The notes beneath the pieces were generated by a model, which did not search any database, had not been told where the DNA came from, and worked only from the letters and a program-made list of their open reading frames with translations. The translations under genes and the position numbers were made by a program. A stretch of DNA of 64,000 nucleotides, taken from the NCBI RefSeq assembly GCF_048128805.1, contig NC_136010.1, positions 20,983,480 through 21,047,479 on the forward strand. Reading direction: 5' to 3'. The DNA comes from Centroberyx gerrardi (lineage: Eukaryota > Chordata > Actinopteri > Beryciformes > Berycidae). Of the stretch, positions 1 through 36,682 are shown one piece after another; position 1 is the stretch's first letter; the number at the start of each line of letters is the position of its first letter.

Positions 1-1508
1 GACATGATGGCAGAGCCACAAAGCATCCAACAGGAAGCAAGGACCGCTGTGTAGTTCCACTCTCACACTTGGCCTTATTTGGACCCAGGGAAGTTTATAG
101 AGCAGTAAAATGTAGCCCAAACTCACCATGAAAACAAGCACAACTTCTCTCTTTGAGGTGGCGGGGAGAAAATGGAGCTGACCACTTCCATCTGAGGCAC
201 ACTTTTATCAGGGTTTCCTATTTTCTCAGTATTTAAGAAGTCTTCATGATAGCTAATGACTTCACAAAACAGTCAATAGTGAGTTTTATGTTCATGGCGG
301 CAATCGTTTCGTCATAGTATGAGTCATATTTTTTAAATGGTGGACATTTTGTTATGAAACTCTTCATCTATACTCAATTTTTTTGTGGATTTGCTGTCTC
401 CAACACAAACCCTCAGCTGTGCGTTGACCACAGTGGCAACAATGGTGGAAGTGCCTTACTCCTCATCAGCTCTTGTAATCCCTGAGTTAAAACATCCATA
501 AGCCTTGTTTCATAGGGTCTTGCACACTCAAATCTTCTAATCCGTACACATACACAATTGTACATCCAATTATTCAGCCAGGGTGAGGCTGCATAACCCT
601 TAACAAATCAAACTGCTCAGTCCAGCTGTGGTTGCAGCACTAAAGCCGCGGCTCTGACAATTTGTCTGAGTGGGTTCGCACCCTGCATGCGTTGGATGCA
701 GACTCTGCAGTGTTGTCACGTTGTACCAAAAGCCTCCTCCCCTCCCTCTTTTGCTTCCTCGCTCGCTTCCTCCCTCCCTCTCTGCCCGAGTGACCTATTT
801 AGCAGCAGCAGCAGCAGCAGCAGCATGGCAGGAGCAATCACTGAGGACGTCCTCTGACTCCGAGGGAGAGAGAGGGGAGGGGGGTCTGGAATGTAAAATA
901 GGCAGCATGTTGTCGTGTTTGTATGTGTGTGTTACAGCGGGTGCGTTTGAGTCTGAGTGACATTCTTCATCCATTCATGTCAACAGGCGTGAAGGGGTGA
1001 TTTTGCGTCATTTGCATGCATCGTGTGCAACTGCTGTGCTTTATCGCCCTCTGTTGGTTAAAAATGCCTCTGAGGTATTTTGACAGTGGCACACTGATGC
1101 TTTCCCTCCACACTCATGTGATGTGAAATGAATTTTAGGTTAAAGTGCAGACTATATGTTTTGATTTTAGGGTATTTTCTGCCATATCAGGTTAATAGGT
1201 AAAGAACTACAGCCCTTTTTATACATGCAACCCCTAATTTAGGGTGTTTTTTTTCCCATTTTAATAGCATTTTCATATTGATAGCTGCACAATAATTCTG
1301 TGTAAATTGAATGGTTAAGGTTTTGACTTTGATTATTAACCATGTTTTCATGGTAATGAAGTGTTTCAACACTGCACTAGCTTGCAACTTATGACATATG
1401 ATCATGCCTCTCAACTCCATGTGTACTAGCCCAATGTAAGTTTCAAATACACCATCAGTCGCTGTTCATGACGAAGGAATACTCATTTCTTCTTTTTCTC
1501 TATTTCAG
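1..1508 (+). other. ACAP3 intron, 5' part (upstream exons outside window)
   Basis: No coding exon is recognisable before the acceptor at 1507-1508. The first ACAP3 exon in the window starts at the residues ILFDQAQRS, which sit about 92 residues into the human protein, so the first exons and promoter lie upstream of base 1. The stretch contains a pyrimidine-rich tract (about 732-786) followed by eight AGC triplets (801-824). A short open frame across these repeats looks like low-complexity sequence, not a gene. Confidence 0.75.
801..824 (+). repeat. (AGC)8 trinucleotide repeat
   Basis: Eight perfect AGC units directly after a pyrimidine-rich tract, inside an ACAP3 intron. Confidence 0.9.
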
Positions 1509-16553
<15,045 letters not shown>

Positions 16554-19500
16554 AAGCGCGTCTCAGTCTCGATATCAAGTCCAGTCAGGTTAGACTATCA
16601 GTTTAAACGCAGTGCAGGGGGTGCCAGCAGACAAACGACTGACCCGGACGCCACTTGTTTTCACAGCCAGATTAGCTTCTTCTCTACAAAAAAAACAAAA
16701 AACAACTAGCCAGAATAATTCCAGTGTTCCTCCACCCAGCACAGTCTGTTGAGTCTAGACATCGTACCAGCCCCTGCCAGCAGTCAGCTCCCCTCTCAGG
16801 ATCACACGAGAACTCAGCGTTAAGTTCCTTTTAATGATGTCACATTTGAACAGCTGACTTTGACTGACAGCCACCAAAAAAATCAGTGTACAGTAAATGA
16901 GCATACAGTATTAAGTACGTTTTTACGAGGTGCCGATTAGTCCCGTCACAGAAAACCAGGAAATAATTCCTGTTCTTCCTTCTTACAGGGTTTCATTATG
17001 GTGATCGCTTCTTAGACTATCCATCGCTAATCTCAAGCAATCAAAAGACAACAATAAAGTCATCAGCAATGAATTAGGGACCAACCTTGCCCTTTATTTG
17101 GAGTTGTTTGAGGGTATTGGTTTGTAGTTTCCAAGAGGGTACAGGGTGTTCTGAACCAAAGACCTGCCACCACTCATTTCAGTCATTGATTCAGATTTCT
17201 ACATGCAGTATCCCGATAGTTATAGGCTCAATGTGATGTTATTGAGTTGTCGTTATGATCTTAAACCGTAGTATGAGTTTTCATATAACACCGTCGAATC
17301 AGAGCATGGAACAATACCAAATTGACTAGTACAGGGCGGTGCAGCTTGTTTACAGGGTTATTAGATAAGGCAAAGGCCTGACACTTGTCAACCAAGTCTG
17401 TTCTGGCTGTGCTTTTTTATTTCATGAGGTGGTTCTGTCCATACTTTTGTGAAGGGGGAGGGAGGGGACTCATGAATTTGCATTTTGACATTCTTTAGGG
17501 GTAACTTTGAGGCTAAGTGATAACTGTGATTGAGAGTAAATGATCATAGAAGTATCATTACTCTGTATTTGTCTTGATCGAGACTATTTAAAGTAAAGCT
17601 TTTATGTATAATTAAAAGCAAGATTATGCACTTTTCCTACCAACAATGATTTGACTTTTGTTTTTTGCTGTTATGTCATGGTAACTTCAGTTCATAGGAT
17701 AGGTTTAAACGCTTTCGTTTTGTTTCTTATTTATGATGAAACGCCCAGAGCAATAGTGCAATGATTATTTGAATACAGATACTCTGTATTTTTTGTATTA
17801 TGTTGAACAACAATGCAGATGGTATTTTTTTAAGCTGGATATATTTTGTTAGATTTTATTTTGCTGAGCACTCACACACATAGCGCCAGTATTATATTCT
17901 CGTTGTGAGAAAGACAACCACTACTCCATAATTTGATAGTGTAAAACCGTGGGGAGTCAATCTGCAGTACAGACTGCAGCCGAAGATGGACATTTTTGAT
18001 AAAACAGACTAAACTACCATGTATTATACAGTATTTGTATGTTAAAATGTTTGTTGAGAACATTTGTTTATGGTAATCTGATGTATCATGAGTAGGCCTA
18101 TATTAGATTTGTTCTCGGTTTATCGGTCCAATAGTGCATGGGTGGCTGTTGCCCAGGTCTTCTTAAGCCCTGTTGCTTTTGTTTACTTCTGTACCCGGTG
18201 TATGTGAATATTTGACATTTAGTATTGTTGAATGATGTTAATAACCATATTATATACTGCCAAATCATGAGAACTGTGCATGGAATGACATTCATGAGCC
18301 GCCATCTGTGGTCCTTGGTCCCACAAATTGATGCAGATAGATTGAACACCCCTTTCCCATTGACTTCCATCGGCTGGGTAATGCTAGTGCAAAGAATAGC
18401 CTCAGAAAAGTGAGATAAGAGAGTATAAGCGTGCTGAAGGAAGCACACTAATTATATTTATTCATCTCGTCATGGCCAATGTACACATGGTGCATGCAGA
18501 GTTCAGTGATAATCTGTGTTCACAGCTATAAGCGGATAATAATGGGAGACTGCCATTCTTTGAAATGATGTCAGATGTTTCATCAGTATTAGCTCATAGA
18601 CTTGAATAAAGTGACTGTGGTTCAGCCATATTTAATTGTTAGACCTCCTTAGCTCACAGTAATGATCCAGAACATTGCATTTGAGCAAATTAGACATACT
18701 TGTTGGTACATGTGTAGAATAGCCTTGTATGTAACTGACCACTGTGCTGTTTACATGGTGTACCCAAGCCAAAATGAGCCTAAACGAGAATATTAAATTA
18801 CCTTTTCTCAAAGATAGTACTTGTCTTTTACAGATGTTAAAGACTGTCGGGGGTTTAGTTCAAGCCAAAGACCACAGACAGTTTTTCAGAGGGAGGTAGA
18901 GGCAGCGTCTTTTGCTAAGTGTTTTACCATTTCCTTTCTCATAGGAGGCCATGAATCCAAAGGGGCAGATTGAGGTCTTTGTTGGTTTTTTTTTACATAT
19001 AAGACGTATTTGCCAGACACACACACACAGGTTGAGGTCTTTTAGCATTGAAAGGTTTTATGGTAGATATGTGGCATGGAGGAAGAGCAGCTCACTTGCA
19101 TTTTCTCCTCTCCCTCCCTGCTTGTCAGTGATACATTCAAAGCACTTTGAAATATGTTTGAGAAAAAAAAAAAAGACTGTTGTATGCTTACTTGTGTTAA
19201 ATATACAATCTTTCTCATTCCGGCCTTTTCTTATTTAGTGCAGTATGGTGTGTTGGCTGGAGGAGGCAAACTGTTACACACAGTTGTAACAACTGTACAA
19301 ACGTTAACATGAAGCAGATTATATTTGATGAAGCATCTGATCACGGACCAAACAATGATTTGCATCAAGCCATTGAAGGATTATGTGTTGTACAGTACAG
19401 TGTGTCTGTATCAGTCAATAGGTCAACAAGCTGACTGTTGTGTATATATACTAAAAACTATTAACACTTCAACTGCTTGCTTCTAACATGCAACTTTAAA

Positions 19501-19690
19501 CTTTCCTGTATTTTTTCTGTTTCTGACTGTTACCTGTACAATTTCTTTGAATATTGTAAGAGTATACCTGTGCATATTAACACTTACTGCTACCTATGTT
19601 TGGTTTGAACCAACTTTTTTGTTCAATAACTCCTCCCAATGTCTTCTAAAAATCATACTGAAAATAAATGGAAGATGTGATTAAAGACTA
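16554..19690 (+). other. acap3: 3' UTR of the short ACAP3 form / intron of the long form
   Basis: No further coding sequence is seen. An AATAAA lies at 17053-17058, and a second candidate at 19663-19668 is followed by an AT-rich end. If both are used the UTR is about 0.5 or 3.1 kb. In the long form the whole stretch would be removed as intron 16468-20555. ORFs here are short and resemble nothing I know. Confidence 0.6.
19663..19668 (+). terminator. Candidate poly(A) signal, short ACAP3 transcript
   Basis: AATAAA in an AT-rich context about 3.1 kb after the stop at 16553 and before the alternative last exon. An earlier AATAAA at 17053-17058 is a competing site. Confidence 0.5.
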
Positions 19691-20048
19691 ACTTCTCCCT
19701 TTGCTTCTTTGCTTCATTTCCAAGTCCTTCTTTACTTGGTTTCACCACAGCTAACCGCATTAACAAACTTCTAACTTCATGCACTGCTGGCACACTAATT
19801 ATGGATCAGCTGTCTCTGATATTCACAGCATGACGTTATAACATATTTATTGTGTAAAACAGAATATGAATGACTTGTGTATGAATATGCATGACAGTTG
19901 AGCTTGTTTGGGAGGAGGGGGGTCGATATTCAAGTTTCAGATTATCTTTTCCACTGAGAGTGAATGTGGTTGAACATTAGTAGCATCATAATCTTTTGGT
20001 CTGTTTGATGTAAGGAAAACAGAAGGCTACTATGCTTGTACTCATTGA

Positions 20049-20095
20049 TCTCTCTCTCTCTCTCTCTCACGCACACACACACACACACACACACA
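20049..20095. repeat. (CT)n(CA)n compound microsatellite
   Basis: About ten CT units run into about twelve CA units, in the stretch between the two alternative ACAP3 ends. Tracts of this type are common in fish genomes and often polymorphic. Confidence 0.9.
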
Positions 20096-20555
20096 GTGAA
20101 AGACTGGAATGTTCATTCCCCTTTTTAATTAGTTAAGCCTGGGCGATCTCAAGGGACACAAAAGAGTTCAACTGCCTTTGTTATGTCCATAGATTCAGCC
20201 GTTTCCATGGCCACGAGAAAAGTAAAGCCACAGAATTTGGAAAGTAGAAAGAGGGAAGCGTCATGGTGCCTTTAAGTCTGTTTTTGCCCTTCCATTCATG
20301 GGGCGGTTTTACCCAGGGAGCCTCTGCTTTCTCTTTTCCTGGTTGCTTGAACTCATAACAGCTTTCATATGAAAGATGTTTTGACTTGTTGGTAGTTTCA
20401 AAAACTTTGTGCCAAGCTTCTACTGCTTATACTACCCAGGATTACAAAGCTGTTTGTATTCCCTTCCAGAGCTACTATGCAATGCAAGTCTTGACTGAAA
20501 TGTTCAGTGACGTTGTCCATCATTTTCATACTTCCCCCATCGTTTTGTTCAGCAG

Positions 20556-20662
20556 GAGACGCAACGTACCTTGACATCTTCCGAGAGTTTTCCCACATGG
20601 CCTCCCACAACCCAGAGAAGCTGAAGCGCAGGAGCGTGCACTTCCGACACTCCTTCAGGTAG
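20556..20662 (+). CDS. acap3: ACAP3 alternative last exon encoding an ACAP2-like C-terminus
   Basis: If the donor inside exon 16406-16553 is used (CAG|gtcaat, exon end 16467), the message joins in phase 1 to this exon and reads ...GQPG then DATYLDIFREFSHMASHNP, followed by EKLKRRSVHFRHSFR and TAG at 20660-20662. ACAP2 proteins end in the closely similar GQPG-DETYQDIFRDFSQMASNNPEKL..., so this is an ancestral ACAP-family last exon, about 4.1 kb past the first stop codon. The acceptor is a tandem CAGCAG (exon start 20553 or 20556), and both starts keep the frame. Skipping the donor gives the ACAP3-type tail ending at 16553. The exon structure is seen in the sequence; actual use is inferred from conservation. 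Confidence 0.82.
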
Positions 20663-21850
20663 TCCACCAAAACGTCTGGAGCGGAGCGAAGTCATACTTG
20701 AAAAGTGCAACAGCCACTTTCCCTGTTGAGTCAGAAGGCTGCATCAATTCAACATCATCCCGTGATCCATGTGCTCTAAATCTGAACCACTACCCACACT
20801 GCTACCAACACAGAAAGTTGAAAAACCACTCATGTCAAAATGATTATGCACTATTTGGGAGAAACATAATACTGTACCCAGTGACAACATGCAGTGTACA
20901 ATTTGATGCATTTGAAAAGGAATTGCATTGTACCACCATCAGACATTTCCTTTTCTATAACGCTACCCGGCCCGTTTTATTCCAAAGACAAATTTACACA
21001 GACGCAGTTGTGAAGTAGATTTAATGGAAAGTGAAGAAATCATTACATAAAATCCTGTAATGCTGTTGTTTGAAATGATCAGTGATACTTTCTTGTTTAG
21101 GATCGCTGCCTTACATATCTGTAAGAGTCTTGTGCTGTTCTCAGATCAACCATTTATTTTGATACGAGATTTGTGATATGATTTTGTTCTGTGAGGATCG
21201 GCTGGCCTTGTCCTCTTTTGTACTTATATAGCGTTGCTTTTGTACAATGTTGGATTTCCTCAGATGAAACCCCCCAAGCACTTAACAGTTGTTTGTTTTC
21301 TGTGTTTTTGATGTTTGTGGCATCCAGCATCATCTGTTCCCTGTGATCAGTTCCATTATTCTGATCAATGTGTTTGATTCATTGAAGGAATTACATTGAT
21401 ATTTTACATAAATGAAAATGTGTTATTTTTTTGTCCATCTGTATGTGTAATGCATGCATTTTATCCCATTATATTTCATACTCAAACTTGAATTCAGTTA
21501 CAGTCTATCTACCTAAAGCTCGATTGTTATACTGTATGGATAGAGAGTGTCATATCATTAGTTATCACCAATTCAACATCTTGTAATCAGTGTTATTTCT
21601 CTTGATGGTCAGTTTCTTTTGTTATGGAAGGTGATATTTTGCATCGACTATGCTGGTATAGTCTTCATAATATTTTGTTTAAATGTATTTTGCAGTACCA
21701 CTATGAATTGCAGTGCTTATGTTGCTGTATACATGCTGTAGAGGCAAAAAAAATGCTAATATATCTGAATGAAATGCTATTTGAACAGGAATACTGATAA
21801 AAGATGTTTGCCTTTTATGAGTGAAAATAAAGATGGTCTCTGTTTACACT
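20663..21850 (+). other. acap3: 3' UTR of the long ACAP3 form
   Basis: AT-rich non-coding sequence between the alternative stop (20660-20662) and a clean AATAAA at 21826-21831. A separate, well-placed poly(A) signal 1.2 kb beyond the alternative exon supports that exon being a genuine last exon. Confidence 0.6.
21826..21831 (+). terminator. Candidate poly(A) signal, long ACAP3 transcript
   Basis: AATAAA followed within 20 bases by a T-rich segment, the usual arrangement for cleavage and polyadenylation. Confidence 0.6.
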
Positions 21851-21859
21851 TTACGGAGT

Positions 21860-23600
21860 CAGAGTCTGATCATGCTCACATACAGTATGTTTCCGTTTAA
21901 ATGAGACAGTGATGCCCTCTTGTGTTGAAACTAGAAAGTAAATATCTCTCTGGCATCATACATAGTGCTGATCTTGGACCAGTTTGCTTGAGAGACAGCT
22001 GGAATAATCACATGTGAAGTGGCAATTACTGAGCTTGTATAGTGTAAGATGAACATTATGAAATCCTTAAATGTCTTTGTTTTATATACATTATAGGGTA
22101 TTTTTGAATTTACCATACCAGGTAAATTCCCAATACTGCACTACGTGGGACATTAGTGAAACTTTACTTATTATGCTTTGTACAGTGTTATTTCAGGTTT
22201 AGGCTATAGGCTATGTCCGTGTGTATCTCTCTGCTTGCTAGCATTTCCTCCCATGTCTAAACCAACAGCCGTCACACCGAATGCAAATCATAAACACACG
22301 AGACTATTTCAACATTTGCTTAACTTGTGGTGCGTGTTTTGTTTTTCCTATTGTCATTGTTAACGTTGGCCTGTGTCTCCCAGACATATTTGCATCTCCC
22401 GTCACCATGCCAACAGTGTTGTGATACTAGACCAGAGACGGTTTAGAAACACTGTTTCATTATATCTGAGAGTAGGGAAAATGAAAGAGTATCCACTCTG
22501 ACCTTATTTCTGAGCAACAGTCTGCTCTAGGTCTAATTAAAGAAAAAAAAATCCACCTGGTGTGGCGTTGCAGGCCTATTGTTCTTATTCCCGTGGATAA
22601 CTGGCCAAATGTAGACAACGTGACTTCACGTCAAGATGTGTCCCGTGCAGCTACATCAGAGTTTAATACAGTAAAAAAAAAAAAAAAACAAACTATACTG
22701 AAACATCAGTGGTTACCGTCAGGTTCTAGTGTCAGTCCCTCAGAATCAAATAGTAAGGGCTTCTTTCTGTCTGACTGTAGAAGAGGCAGGGATACCAATT
22801 TCTCCACTCAGTCAGAAAATAGACCAGAATGCAATGCAGCCACAAGATTGTGTTTTGAGTAAGTGGGGCACAAGTCACCTTTTCTCCACTGGAAAAACTC
22901 ACTATGTTATTGCTATTTCTCTCTCCACCTATACTATTGACTGCAACAAGTTCAGGTATGCTTAAAAGGTGATTTCCTACATATTTGGGAAATGTAGGAA
23001 ATCCCTAACTGAAGTTTAAGTAGACGAGGCAGGTTGAGAGAAAGTGGGTTCACCAAAAAAGCCAAATTACAATGATGTGATGATGTACAACTGTGTAGAG
23101 TGCTCGAGGGTGGAATTTACCTGAAAAGTTGCCAGACATGGCCTTTTGTTGGAAATGTCTTCCATTAGGATTATTTGGATCGAATTATACACAAGCAAAA
23201 AGTATTGTTAATATCTAGAGCTACAATTCACATGTTTTTGGCGAGGAGTTTTTGAGAAAAAACAACTCAGGTCTGTTTCACATCTGTACCAAATTGGTCA
23301 TTGTAGCACGTGCCCTTGTTCGTGCCCACTTTTGCAGACCAAAAGGTGGTCCAGTTATTTGACTAATGAGTGATTATATTCCTCAAACATATACGATCTT
23401 TGATTCCATCACTGCAACCACCACGTTTACGTCCTTGTTGACGTCTGTCACGTCTCGTTTTTACGTAGGTAGGGTAGGAAGTACAGTTCGTGATTTCCAG
23501 AGGATGGGGTGGCTGTCCGGGCGACAGTGAATCATTTTGATGCTTTCTGACATCTCGGCTGACAGTATGCTAAATTAGATTAAGTAGCTTGATACGCGAT
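21860..23600. other. Intergenic spacer between ACAP3 and HIPK1
   Basis: No gene is recognised; open frames are short and unlike known proteins. It holds a poly-A run near 22673-22688 and a perfect 12-bp hairpin at 22971-23003. The 3' end, from about 23400, becomes richer in CpG and ACGT motifs and probably leads into the HIPK1 promoter. Confidence 0.6.
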
Positions 23601-23809
23601 GTCAGTTCAGATACAGGTCAGATGTGAGTCGGATGCCTTTAGTTAGCTAACCGTTAGCTCGGTCCTCCTCCCCCCAGCCTCACAGCCTCAGTACAGTACG
23701 CAGCTAGCAGCCCAGCTGATCAGCTGCAGCACAACAGAGGAGCTGCTCGAGAAGATGAAGAGGCCTTAAATGTCAGATCGGCGACGGTGTAATCAATCAT
23801 CAAATACAG
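23430..23809 (+). promoter_or_regulatory. hipk1: Probable HIPK1 promoter and 5' non-coding exon
   Basis: Sequence before the HIPK1 coding exon carries clustered ACGT/CRE-like motifs (TTGACGTC and CACGTC near 23438-23455), no clear TATA box and a GC-richer core at 23640-23760. A good donor, AATACAG|gtattg, at 23809/23810 could end a non-coding first exon that joins the acceptor at 24028-24029. The transcription start is not determined. Confidence 0.4.
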
Positions 23810-24062
23810 GTATTGTCATTCATGAATAGTCCTAGTCTTGGCACAGTGATGTCGGCTACCTGTCAGACACTAGTCACATTAACGATGTCGTTATTAGCTA
23901 GTTACTAGCCATCTAGCTATGCAGTCCTAGTGAGCTGCAGCAGTCAGCTCTACTTCGTTTCTTGTCAGCGTCGTCAGCAGTAGATAACAACCTCCTAATT
24001 CCACCTGCTTGTGTTTTTCATCTCTGCAGTTTGAGATACCCTGTTCATGCTAATGATGTTGA

Positions 24063-33408
<9,346 letters not shown>

Positions 33409-34770
33409 AGACAGGCGCTTGACTGAGACAGCAGCGCTAGAGGTTGGCGTCGTAGCCCTGCATGAAGACCAAATGGAGACCGAGACTAGAGAGGAGCACA
33501 AGCTCATCGCAGGCGACTGTGATGGGATTTGTTTTCAACGTGACTTTTACCTTAGTTCATCGCCCAGCCCTTGTTTTCAAAACATTCCGTGATTGTTTTT
33601 GTAAAAGAACAGATAACAAAATAATCATGGAATGTATTTACATTTTAATCATGGTCAGTTTTTTTTTTTGTTTGTTTTTTTAAACCATTTCAACTTTGGA
33701 TTTTGCTCATGTTGCATAAGTTAACAGTGACATAACTTGAGTTTTAATGTGTCAAGTCTTTGTGGTTTTGGAATCTACAGTAATGAGAAATGTGTGTTAA
33801 GGAGGAACTTGATTCTTTAGCACTAACTGTTATGCTGCTCTCTATTATGGTGGAGTGGAGATTTTGTATTATGAACTTAATATCAGAGTTATCAGAATAA
33901 TTGTTTTATGTACTTCAGATTTAAAAGTTACATTCATACATACACACAACACACTCGCCTTACCTATTTAATATGTCAACACGATGTGAGATGGACGTAG
34001 GTTAATTTGTCGTACGTTTCATTTATGAATGTACTGTATGTATGTTAGTTGTACTATAGATACAAATGGAGAAAGTAATTACTGTACTGTAGGCTGATGT
34101 GTCACTGTGTTCTGAAACAGATCTTCAGATGTCGCCACGTCAGTTCGGTGTATGAGCTGGCTATTGACTTGATTATATTTATATGTTTAGTATGTTGAAC
34201 AAAACCGTACATTTCAATGCAGGTTGAGGTGTGGTTTTCAGAGGAGAATGTCACTTTCTGTTATTTTATTATTCTTAAGGTTGCATGTGTCTGACATGGA
34301 GTAGCATTCAAGAGAGGTTTGTAGACCACCAATGACACTGTTTAGCAGTGTTGCTGGGGGGGGGGGAAGGACGGTGCAATGTTTTGTCACTTCATAATAG
34401 TGGGGAAATGTAAAGGCTCTTGTCTTGTGAAGTGATGTTGTATGTGAAGTAAAGCGTGCACACTAAAAATCTGATTGGATATCTCACACTATTATGTAAA
34501 AGTAAAGCCATTTAGATTACATTTCAATTGTAATATTCACAGTAATACCTTTGAATTCACTTTGTGAATGATCAAATCTGACGACGGTGATTTATGAAAA
34601 TATGAATTGATGTTCAGTATGTAACTGCTTCTAACGAAATCATTGGTTTGGTGAAATGATGGTTGTTCTTACAATCCTGCTGTGTTGTGAAGTGACGTGC
34701 TACATTACATAGAACACACAATGAACCTTAACTCGTATATACGCAATAAAATCTTCTCAAAACAGAACTT
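33409..34770 (+). other. hipk1: HIPK1 3' UTR
   Basis: About 1.35 kb of AT-rich non-coding sequence from the stop codon to the poly(A) signal at 34745-34750. It contains poly-T stretches near 33661 and a run of ten Gs near 34358-34367. Confidence 0.75.
34745..34750 (+). terminator. HIPK1 poly(A) signal
   Basis: AATAAA in CGCAATAAAATCTTC, the last canonical signal before the convergent gene on the opposite strand. Confidence 0.7.
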
Positions 34771-34834
34771 GGGAGTTATTTATGATTCAAAGAATCCCTA
34801 GAAATGAACCAATTACAGGATCTCATATCTATTT

Positions 34835-34840
34835 TTTATT
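34835..34840 (-). terminator. Poly(A) signal of the CCDC42-family gene
   Basis: TTTATT on the plus strand reads AATAAA on the minus strand, about 78 bases after the minus-strand stop at 34918-34920. The 3' UTR would be only about 100 bases. Confidence 0.6.
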
Positions 34841-34917
34841 TGCAATCAAATTTTGCATAGTACAGTGGAAACAATATGCTATACTGGATGAAAACTATGC
34901 ATAATGAATCAGGCTGG

Positions 34918-36682
34918 TTATTCTGGATCCTCCTTGCAGAGATTGTCCCCCATGGACATCAGACTAGAAATATAGACCGGGATCTGCGGGGGAAAAGAAA
35001 TCAAACATGAGGAAACTCATCATGTGTTACTAAGTAATAGAAAAACAAGGACAGGAAAGACAGCGTTTAGAATGATCTACACATAGTGAGTTCTGTGTGC
35101 AGAACTAATCATAATTTTACACAAATGCACCATGTCTAGCTGCTCAAGAGTCGCCGATGCAGCTATAGGTTCATCCTCAGCGCCTCTGTAGTTGTTGTAC
35201 AGACTCTGGTACAGACTGAGAACGGACATCTTGATCCTGCCCAGCTCCAATGTGGCATCTGCAGTTGTGTTCTGAATGCCGGACCATGTTGACTCCTATC
35301 AACACAGAAATCGCCATCCTTTGATCAGCTGGGTTTTAATACCAACAGAATATTAATGGATGAAATTGGATAGGCACAACATTCCTAAGAACTTTTCAGC
35401 TACTGTTGAGGACAGTGAAACTACTGAGCCAGATACTGGAAGTAACTGAGTATTTGATTCACGTAAAATGGCAGATAATCTTTCGACCAAGTTGCTTATG
35501 GGAAACTCTGTGATCACGGTGCATCACATCTCTCCCACCAAGATCAGCTTCTTGGCGCGGCACCGGTCCATTTGGCTTTGCAGTTCGGTTAGTGCGTTAT
35601 TCCGGCTCAGAAGGACGTCATTGCAGTGTTGAACATGGCGGGCTATTTGGGCATTGATGTTTCCGATGCTCTCCAGGCTCTGCTGATTCACGCGCAACAG
35701 TCTTTCTCGGTTCGACGTCAAAGTGTCAAAGCGAGATTTCACTTCTCCGATATCCTGGAACTGTGGAGGGGAACAGGGAGAGAGACGAAGAGGTGCGAAT
35801 CTGCGAATCAGAAAGCTTGAGTAAATCATTACTGTAGAAAACTGCTCACTCTCCCCTCTTCTGGGGCCAGAGATCACCCTGCTGCCACATAAGACTTACT
35901 TCCTCACTGGTCTGTACCAGTTCCTGCAGGCCGGATAGGCCGGTGGTCGCCTTCTGGATTTGCTTCTCAAGGCGTTCACGTGTCTTGATCATGGCCTTCA
36001 CCTCCTCCTGAAGATCGCAGATCTTTGCTTCCTTCTGCTCAGTCTGTTGCCTTTCTTGCTCTACCTTGTTCAGAACTTGATGTAGCTTCGCCTCTTTTTC
36101 CTGAAATACATTGTGTTTAATAGTATGGCATAGTGAGACATAGAAATTCACTCACTACCGATCACTGAAAATGTGTCATGAAACAGATTATAGCTACTTT
36201 ACTTTCAGTTGGTTGTCAACGTTTTGTAAATGATCCCTCCTCTTAGCCTCCTCTCTGAGCTCAACCTTGCGCATTTTCAGGGTTTTGAGAGTTGATATGT
36301 GTTCCTGAACAGAAAAGGAAACAGGAAAAGAGGTGACTTCTGGGATCACAGGTCTGTTTCCTCCAGGCTATTAGACATGATTGTAAGATAACACTTATCT
36401 TCTCACCTCTATTTGCATGCTCATGGCATCGTTGGCACGTCTGGCCTCTTGTCTTTTCTGCTGGTGATGGAAGTAATGTGAGAGTGTCTGATTTCCAGCA
36501 GATGTGTCCTCCCTTTCTCAAAAAGGGTCAAAGTGGTGGTCAAACAGTAAATGATTCATGGTTTGTGTTTGGAACAAACACCGTACACAGTATTTCAGGA
36601 TCAGCATGAATACTCACTTAAGCTGGTTGAGGAGGGTTTCAACGCGGCAGTTTGTAAAATCACTGGACACATTGCCAGCCAT
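34918..36682 (-). CDS. CCDC42/CFAP73-family coiled-coil protein (DUF4200)
   Basis: Predicted axonemal coiled-coil protein. CCDC42 is needed for sperm-tail and centrosome-attachment structures, and CFAP73 (Chlamydomonas MIA2) regulates inner-arm dynein. Coding exons in transcript order: 36682-36618, 36452-36407, 36304-36203, 36100-35900, 35760-35539, 35295-35131, 34983-34918. Phases agree and give 288 residues; human CCDC42 has about 316. Start MAGNVSSDFTNCRVETLL. Most of the protein is charged heptad-like coiled coil (LKTLKMRKVELREEAKRR, EKEAKLHQVLNKVEQER). Residues around EEFQDIGEVKSRFDTL, WSGIQNTTADATLELGRIKM and EQLDMI line up with CCDC42 ([42 protein letters not shown]). The exon 2 acceptor (AAAAG|ACAAG) was chosen because only it keeps the frame. 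Which family paralog it is remains open. It faces HIPK1 tail to tail. Confidence 0.85.
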
